The position numbers and the translations under genes were made by a program. From NCBI GenBank assembly GCA_964614375.1, contig CAZTLI010000176.1, positions 1 to 10,056 of the forward strand: a stretch of 10,056 nucleotides of DNA, written 5' to 3'. How positions within the stretch are numbered: position 1 is the first letter of the stretch; each line of letters starts with the position of its first letter. The DNA comes from CAZTLI01 sp964614375 (GTDB lineage Bacteria; Chloroflexota; Anaerolineae; Aggregatilineales; Phototrophicaceae). Under the pieces are notes generated by a model, which searched no databases, was not told the DNA's origin, and worked only from the letters and a program-made list of their open reading frames with translations. Positions 6,222-10,056 of the stretch are shown here, piece after piece.

Positions 6222-7394
6222 TTAATGCGTCAGAATGCGCGCATTTTCGTTACTCCAGAACACATATATGCTCTGTCCGGCCTTATAAATGCTGTCGAAA
6301 CGCTGACCGAAATTTTGTAGCCGGGCGACAAGTTGTGTATCCTGACCAATCAGCACTTCATAGCGCGTGTCTGTGCCGATGTAATACACTTGATGCACCG
6401 CACCGTGCAGCATCGTCATATTGGGTTGTTGTTCGACTGACTTTTTGACCTCCGCCGCCGCGACACTATAGCCCTCGCCTTGTTTGACTGTGCCGTCCAG
6501 CGGGAATAAACCGATTTTCTCCGGGCGAATGGCGACAGTAACATCGCTGTTGAGGGGGATGTCGCTCTCACCGAGTATGCCAATCACCGCTGTTTCCGGG
6601 TCGAGGCGGACGGTGCCCAATTCGCCAACTTTATCGGTGAGTGTGCCGTGCATGAAATTGGTCTCGCCAATAAAATCGGCGACAAACCGGGTCGCAGGCG
6701 TTTCATAGACATCTTCCGGCTTGCCCACTTGCAGCACCTGCCCATTGCTCATCACGGCGATACGATCCGCCATCGTCATTGCTTCTTCCTGATCGTGCGT
6801 GACATAAATGAAGGTGATGCCCAATTTTTGCTGCATGGCCTTCAACTCATATTGCATCGCCTTCCGCAATTTCAGGTCGAGCGCGCCCAATGGTTCATCC
6901 AGCAGCAGCACCGCCGGTTCTTTGACAATCGCCCGGGCGAGCGCGACTCGCTGCTGCTGCCCGCCGGATAGCTGTCGTGGCTTGCGATTTGCCACCTGTG
7001 GAAGCTGCACCAGTTCCAGGGCTTCCATCGCGCGCTGGCGCGCAATTTGATTGGGCACTTTTTCCATCCGCAAACCAAAGAGGATATTTTCCAGCACTGT
7101 CATGTGTGGGAACAACGCATAATCCTGAAAGACCGTGTTCACCGGACGATGAAACGGCGGCACATGCTGCACAGGTTTACCGCGAATCAGGATTTCGCCC
7201 GAAGACGTTTCTTCAAATCCGGCAATCATTCGCAGGGTGGTGGTTTTACCACAACCGCTTGGCCCCAGCAGCGCGAAGAACTCGCCATCGGCAATTTCGA
7301 GCGAGACATTATCCACCGCTCGCATGTGTTTATCGCCACGTCGTCCCGGAAATTCTTTGACCACATTGCGTAATTCAACATCAAATACCGTCAT
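6222..7394 (-). CDS. potA: Spermidine/putrescine-type ABC importer, ATP-binding subunit (PotA-like)
   Basis: A 390-residue ATPase that powers uptake at the inner face of the membrane. All ABC motifs are intact: Walker A GPSGCGKT (44-51), Q-loop FQDYALFPH (89-97), signature LSGGQQQR (142-149), Walker B VLLLDEP (162-168), D-loop GALD (170-173) and switch histidine VTHD (198-201). The C-terminal part is a TOBE-type domain with FIGETNFMHG (241-250), VAIRPEKIGL (287-296) and VYYIGTDTRYEV (336-347), the pattern of the PotA/FbpC/PotG group. About 28 residues (300-327) between the last two motifs look like an insertion compared with E. coli PotA. The ATG at 7394 has AAGGTG six bases upstream; the in-frame GTG at 7403 has no such site. 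Last gene of the importer cluster, 74 bases after the binding-protein gene. Substrate class (polyamine) is inferred from the neighbouring PotD-like protein. Confidence 0.9.
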   Translation of the reverse strand: MTVFDVELRNVVKEFPGRRGDKHMRAVDNVSLEIADGEFFALLGPSGCGKTTTLRMIAGFEETSSGEILIRGKPVQHVPPFHRPVNTVFQDYALFPHMTVLENILFGLRMEKVPNQIARQRAMEALELVQLPQVANRKPRQLSGGQQQRVALARAIVKEPAVLLLDEPLGALDLKLRKAMQYELKAMQQKLGITFIYVTHDQEEAMTMADRIAVMSNGQVLQVGKPEDVYETPATRFVADFIGETNFMHGTLTDKVGELGTVRLDPETAVIGILGESDIPLNSDVTVAIRPEKIGLFPLDGTVKQGEGYSVAAAEVKKSVEQQPNMTMLHGAVHQVYYIGTDTRYEVLIGQDTQLVARLQNFGQRFDSIYKAGQSIYVFWSNENARILTH

Positions 7395-7400
7395 ATCCCC

Positions 7401-7406
7401 CACCTT
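7401..7406 (-). promoter_or_regulatory. Ribosome binding site of the potA-like gene
   Basis: AAGGTG on the minus strand with a 6-base gap to the ATG at 7394. It selects this start over the GTG at 7403, whose codon lies inside the site itself. Confidence 0.6.
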
Positions 7407-7468
7407 ATGAGAGAATGATAGGGACGAGCACAGCCCGCCCCCATTTATGTTTTGCGTTTGATATTGTG

Positions 7469-8563
7469 TTATTGACCGATGAAGATGAGCAGTTCATCCC
7501 ACGCATCATTGTAGAGTTGTTCCCCATCGGGTGTCGAATTGGTGATCCAGAAGAGGCGTTCGCGCACTTCCTCGGTCGGATAAATCGCCGTATCTTCGAG
7601 CAGTTCTTCGTCAATCAGACCCATATCAATCGCCGCGCCATTGGGTGAGGCATAGGCCGTGAAGTTACTAATATCCGCGCCAACCTGTGGATGCAGCACG
7701 TAATCCATGAAGACCATCGCCAATGCTGGATTGGGCGCGTCTATCGGAATGGCGAGATTGTCGATCCAGATTAATGTGCCTTCTTCGGGGATGACATAGG
7801 CAAAGGTGTCACATTCACATTCGTAAATCATGTCGATGATGTCACCACTATATTCAACTGTGATGTCCACATCGCCCCGTTCCAGCCAGACCTGCCCATC
7901 ATCTGCGGCAATCGTCACCACATTCGCGCCGTTTTCTGCCAAAAAGTCGCGGGCTTCGGCAATTTCATCCGGGTCTTCGGTATTGGGGTCATAACCCAAT
8001 ATGGTCAGCGCAACGCCAAACATCGCCCGCCGGTCATCCAACCACGCCACATTACCCGTATAATCGAACATCTGCTGCCATGTCGTAATTTCTTCGCCTA
8101 CGGCTTCGGTGTTGTAACCAATGCCGACTGTTCCCCATTGATAGGGCACGGAGTATTGGTTGCCGGGGTCATAGGGCGGGTCGAGCAGTTCGGGCAGGAC
8201 ATTGGCGAGATTTGGAATCAGGGTATGGTCAAGGGGAATGAGCAAACCTTCGTTCGCCATGGTCGTGATGGTGAAATCGCTCGGCACGATAATGTCGTAA
8301 CCGGGATTGCCCTGACGGATACGTGCCAGCATGACATCCCCGCTGTCGTAGATGTCGTAATTGACCGTCACACCGCAGGCCTCTTCAAAATCAGGAATCG
8401 TATTATCCGCGATATAGGTTGACCAGTTAAAAATGCTTAATGTCTGACCTGCATAACCGTCTGGACACACCCAGGGTTCGAGGTCCTCATCCTGGGCCAG
8501 CGCCACCACGCCAAGCGACAGGATAAACACAAAAATTAAACACAAAGTGAGCAACTTATTCAT
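7469..8563 (-). CDS. potD: Spermidine/putrescine-type ABC importer, substrate-binding protein (PotD-like)
   Basis: A 364-residue exported binding protein of the PotD/PotF family (E. coli PotD is similar in length). The signal peptide is MNKLL plus a hydrophobic core, cleaved after ALA23 before Gln24; no lipobox cysteine follows. By eye, aligned to E. coli PotD from memory, pocket residues kept include the NWSTY motif (Trp47, Tyr50), Ser95 in IVPSD, Asp177 in LDDRR, Trp266 and Asp268 in IWIDNLAIP, and Tyr304 in TAYASPN. Changed positions appear to be PotD Glu171 (here Ala180) and Trp229 (here Tyr238), so the exact polyamine preference may differ. Four cysteines lie in the mature protein (33, 63, 249, 251), which may form disulfides. 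ATG at 8563 has GGAGG five bases upstream; an in-frame TTG at 8575 is not needed. It sits between the permease and ATPase genes of one cluster. Confidence 0.88.
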   Translation of the reverse strand: MNKLLTLCLIFVFILSLGVVALAQDEDLEPWVCPDGYAGQTLSIFNWSTYIADNTIPDFEEACGVTVNYDIYDSGDVMLARIRQGNPGYDIIVPSDFTITTMANEGLLIPLDHTLIPNLANVLPELLDPPYDPGNQYSVPYQWGTVGIGYNTEAVGEEITTWQQMFDYTGNVAWLDDRRAMFGVALTILGYDPNTEDPDEIAEARDFLAENGANVVTIAADDGQVWLERGDVDITVEYSGDIIDMIYECECDTFAYVIPEEGTLIWIDNLAIPIDAPNPALAMVFMDYVLHPQVGADISNFTAYASPNGAAIDMGLIDEELLEDTAIYPTEEVRERLFWITNSTPDGEQLYNDAWDELLIFIGQ

Positions 8564-8568
8564 TACAT

Positions 8569-8573
8569 CCTCC
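8569..8573 (-). promoter_or_regulatory. Ribosome binding site of the potD-like gene
   Basis: GGAGG on the minus strand, 5 bases before the ATG at 8563, the strongest Shine-Dalgarno in the window. This fits the need for more binding protein than permease or ATPase. Confidence 0.75.
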
Positions 8574-8613
8574 AAAACAGCACTTATATGTAATATCAGG
8601 GACTACGGGCGCT

Positions 8614-8642
8614 ATTGTAACGCGACTTCAGCCGAATGTCCC
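8614..8642 (-). promoter_or_regulatory. Possible internal promoter before the potD-like gene
   Basis: Minus-strand GGGACA (8642-8637, four of six consensus) and TACAAT (8619-8614, five of six) are 17 bases apart, in the 93-base gap between permease and binding-protein genes. Start near 8607, leader about 44 bases. It could give extra binding-protein mRNA; the gap contains no terminator that I can see. Confidence 0.35.
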
Positions 8643-8656
8643 CTTTTCTCACTAAA

Positions 8657-10056
8657 TTAACCTTGAAATGCGTTCCGACCTTGCAACACCAGCGATACAC
8701 CAATCAGCAAAGTGGACAAAATCAGCATCAGGGTAGAAATGGCGTTGATTTCGGGCGTGACCGTCAGCTTGAGTAACCCATAGACAAAAATGGGCAGGGT
8801 CGTTGTCCCGACGCCCGATGTAAAGAAGGTGATGACATAATCATCGAGCGACAATGTAAACGCCAATAGTGCGCCCGCGATAATGCCGGGCAAAATCAGC
8901 GGCAGTGTCACATGCCGGAAGGTTTTCCAATAATTCGCGCCTAAATCCCGCGCGGCCTCTTCATAGCTGGGGTTCATATCTGCCAGACGCGCTTGCACCA
9001 CAATCGCCACATACGAAATATTGAAGGCGACATGGGCAATGATAATCGTGTGGAAACCGGGAAAGATCTGATTGCCGCTGATGGTTGCCCACCAGCCAAA
9101 AATGACGTTGAAGAATATCGCCAGCGAAATACCCTGTGTGATTTCTGGAATCACAACCGGCAGGAACATCACATTTTCGAGCAAGCGCTTGCCGGGAAAA
9201 TTGGAGCGGGCGAGACTGAGCGACACCATCGTGCCGATGATGGTCGAGATAATCGTTGCCGTGAACGATACGAACAGACTGTTGCGGAAGGTTTCCAACA
9301 TCAGACTGGTGGAAAATGACGGGTCTGCGCCGACAATATCGTTAAAAATATTTTCATACCACTGGAAGGTAAAACCTGTCCATGTCGCCACGGAGCGCGA
9401 TTCGTTGAACGAGAATAGTACCAATACGAGAATCGGCACCCATAAGAAGACGTAACTAAAGACGGGATTAAAATATAGTCCCCATTTACCCGCTCGCCGC
9501 ATTCGCATATCACGCCGAATAGGGTCTTCGGGTATCAACCCCCGAATAATCAGCACGATGCTGCTGCCTATCATGGCCCACGCGAATTCTCGAAGCGAAA
9601 ACAACGCCGCTATGAACGAACGGCCTTGCAGCGCGCTGCCCTGTAAGCTAAACACGAGCGCAATCCAGATCATCAATCCCGCCGCTAATGATAGCAAGCG
9701 CGCCGGACGTTGATACTGTGGCGCGAAAATGCCGACCACGCCCGATACAATGGCGACGGCTGCGGTGACAGTAAACAGCGCGTTGGGCGCGAAAGCGAGC
9801 AGGACAATGCCGACAGAGAGTGTCCAGACATTGGGATTGCTCAATATGTGGCGAACTTCACCCAGACCCCGCTTGAATATGGCAAAAACAGCCGTTATGG
9901 ACTGTGCGCTGACTCGCCGCAATTGCATGTACCAGCTTTGACCGTCTTGCCACAACAAACCGGAGATAATCCAATAGGCGCTCGTCAAGAACAGGGGCAC
10001 GCCAACAGCGCGAACGCCCGTCGGGGCGAGTAACACGCCAACCCATATCAAGAGAC
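8657..10056 (-). CDS. Polyamine-type ABC importer permease (PotC-like) with N-terminal membrane extension, 5' end beyond window
   Basis: An inner-membrane permease subunit of at least 464 residues. Numbering here starts from the TTG codon at 10051; the frame is still open at the window edge, so the true start is probably outside. Residues about 190-464 are a complete PotC-type domain: a first membrane segment VFSYVFLWVPILVLVLFSF (197-215), the WYENIF motif (231-236), further hydrophobic segments and the EAA loop EEAARDLGANYWKTF (364-378) that docks on the ATPase, then LPLILPGI and LDDYVITFF. E. coli PotC is about 264 residues, so roughly 185 residues are extra. The extra part has about five or six hydrophobic segments (2-12, 17-34, 76-88, 91-110, 118-136, 156-172) and no EAA loop, so it is not a second permease domain. 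I do not recognise it. First visible gene of the cluster; a PotB-type partner is expected beyond 10056. Confidence 0.82.
   Translation of the reverse strand, partial: LLIWVGVLLAPTGVRAVGVPLFLTSAYWIISGLLWQDGQSWYMQLRRVSAQSITAVFAIFKRGLGEVRHILSNPNVWTLSVGIVLLAFAPNALFTVTAAVAIVSGVVGIFAPQYQRPARLLSLAAGLMIWIALVFSLQGSALQGRSFIAALFSLREFAWAMIGSSIVLIIRGLIPEDPIRRDMRMRRAGKWGLYFNPVFSYVFLWVPILVLVLFSFNESRSVATWTGFTFQWYENIFNDIVGADPSFSTSLMLETFRNSLFVSFTATIISTIIGTMVSLSLARSNFPGKRLLENVMFLPVVIPEITQGISLAIFFNVIFGWWATISGNQIFPGFHTIIIAHVAFNISYVAIVVQARLADMNPSYEEAARDLGANYWKTFRHVTLPLILPGIIAGALLAFTLSLDDYVITFFTSGVGTTTLPIFVYGLLKLTVTPEINAISTLMLILSTLLIGVSLVLQGRNAFQG

Noticed and set aside
9301..9513. Short minus-strand frame starting near the PotC-domain boundary, as a separate gene
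   Set aside because: It is out of frame inside the permease gene and has no domain or ribosome binding site.

Overview
The window looks like bacterial chromosomal DNA of mid GC content, probably from a Chloroflexota (Anaerolineae-like) organism. The main support is a secreted SH3b protein whose N-terminal Cys-containing region and layout I associate with that phylum. A propeller-type arylsulfotransferase and a free-standing DICT-domain protein are compatible with this. The assignment is an inference; no rRNA or other marker gene is present. Coding density is high, and the longest stretch without a gene is about 230 bases (5995-6221).

Layout, left to right. (1) The 3' end of a plus-strand DUF89/ARMT1-like metal-dependent phosphatase (1-248). 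(2) Converging on it, a minus-strand ThDP-dependent enzyme of the acetolactate synthase superfamily, closest by motif to the ILVBL/HACL2 branch (297-1931). (3) A roughly 100-base divergent promoter region, then a plus-strand secreted arylsulfotransferase-like beta-propeller (2029-3384). (4) A strong hairpin between convergent genes, then a minus-strand modular secreted protein with SH3b, FecR-like and Fn3-like parts (3427-5157). (5) A minus-strand free-standing DICT sensory-domain protein with its own promoter and terminator (5314-5994). (6) A minus-strand polyamine-type ABC importer cluster, transcribed right to left as permease (8657 to beyond the window edge), binding protein (7469-8563) and ATPase (6222-7394), closed by a textbook intrinsic terminator at 6114-6148.

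The three ABC genes form one functional unit. The PotD-like protein captures a spermidine/putrescine-type ligand outside the membrane, the PotC-like subunit (with a partner presumably encoded beyond 10056) forms the channel, and the PotA-like subunit hydrolyses ATP. The other genes appear to be single-gene transcription units; I see no sign that they form a pathway together. There are no tRNA or rRNA genes, CRISPR arrays, insertion sequences or phage genes. The most unusual points are the long N-terminal membrane extension on the PotC-like permease, the stand-alone DICT protein with an inverted repeat over its promoter, the HACL2-like ThDP enzyme, and the modular secreted SH3b protein. I did not find evidence for an entirely new system.
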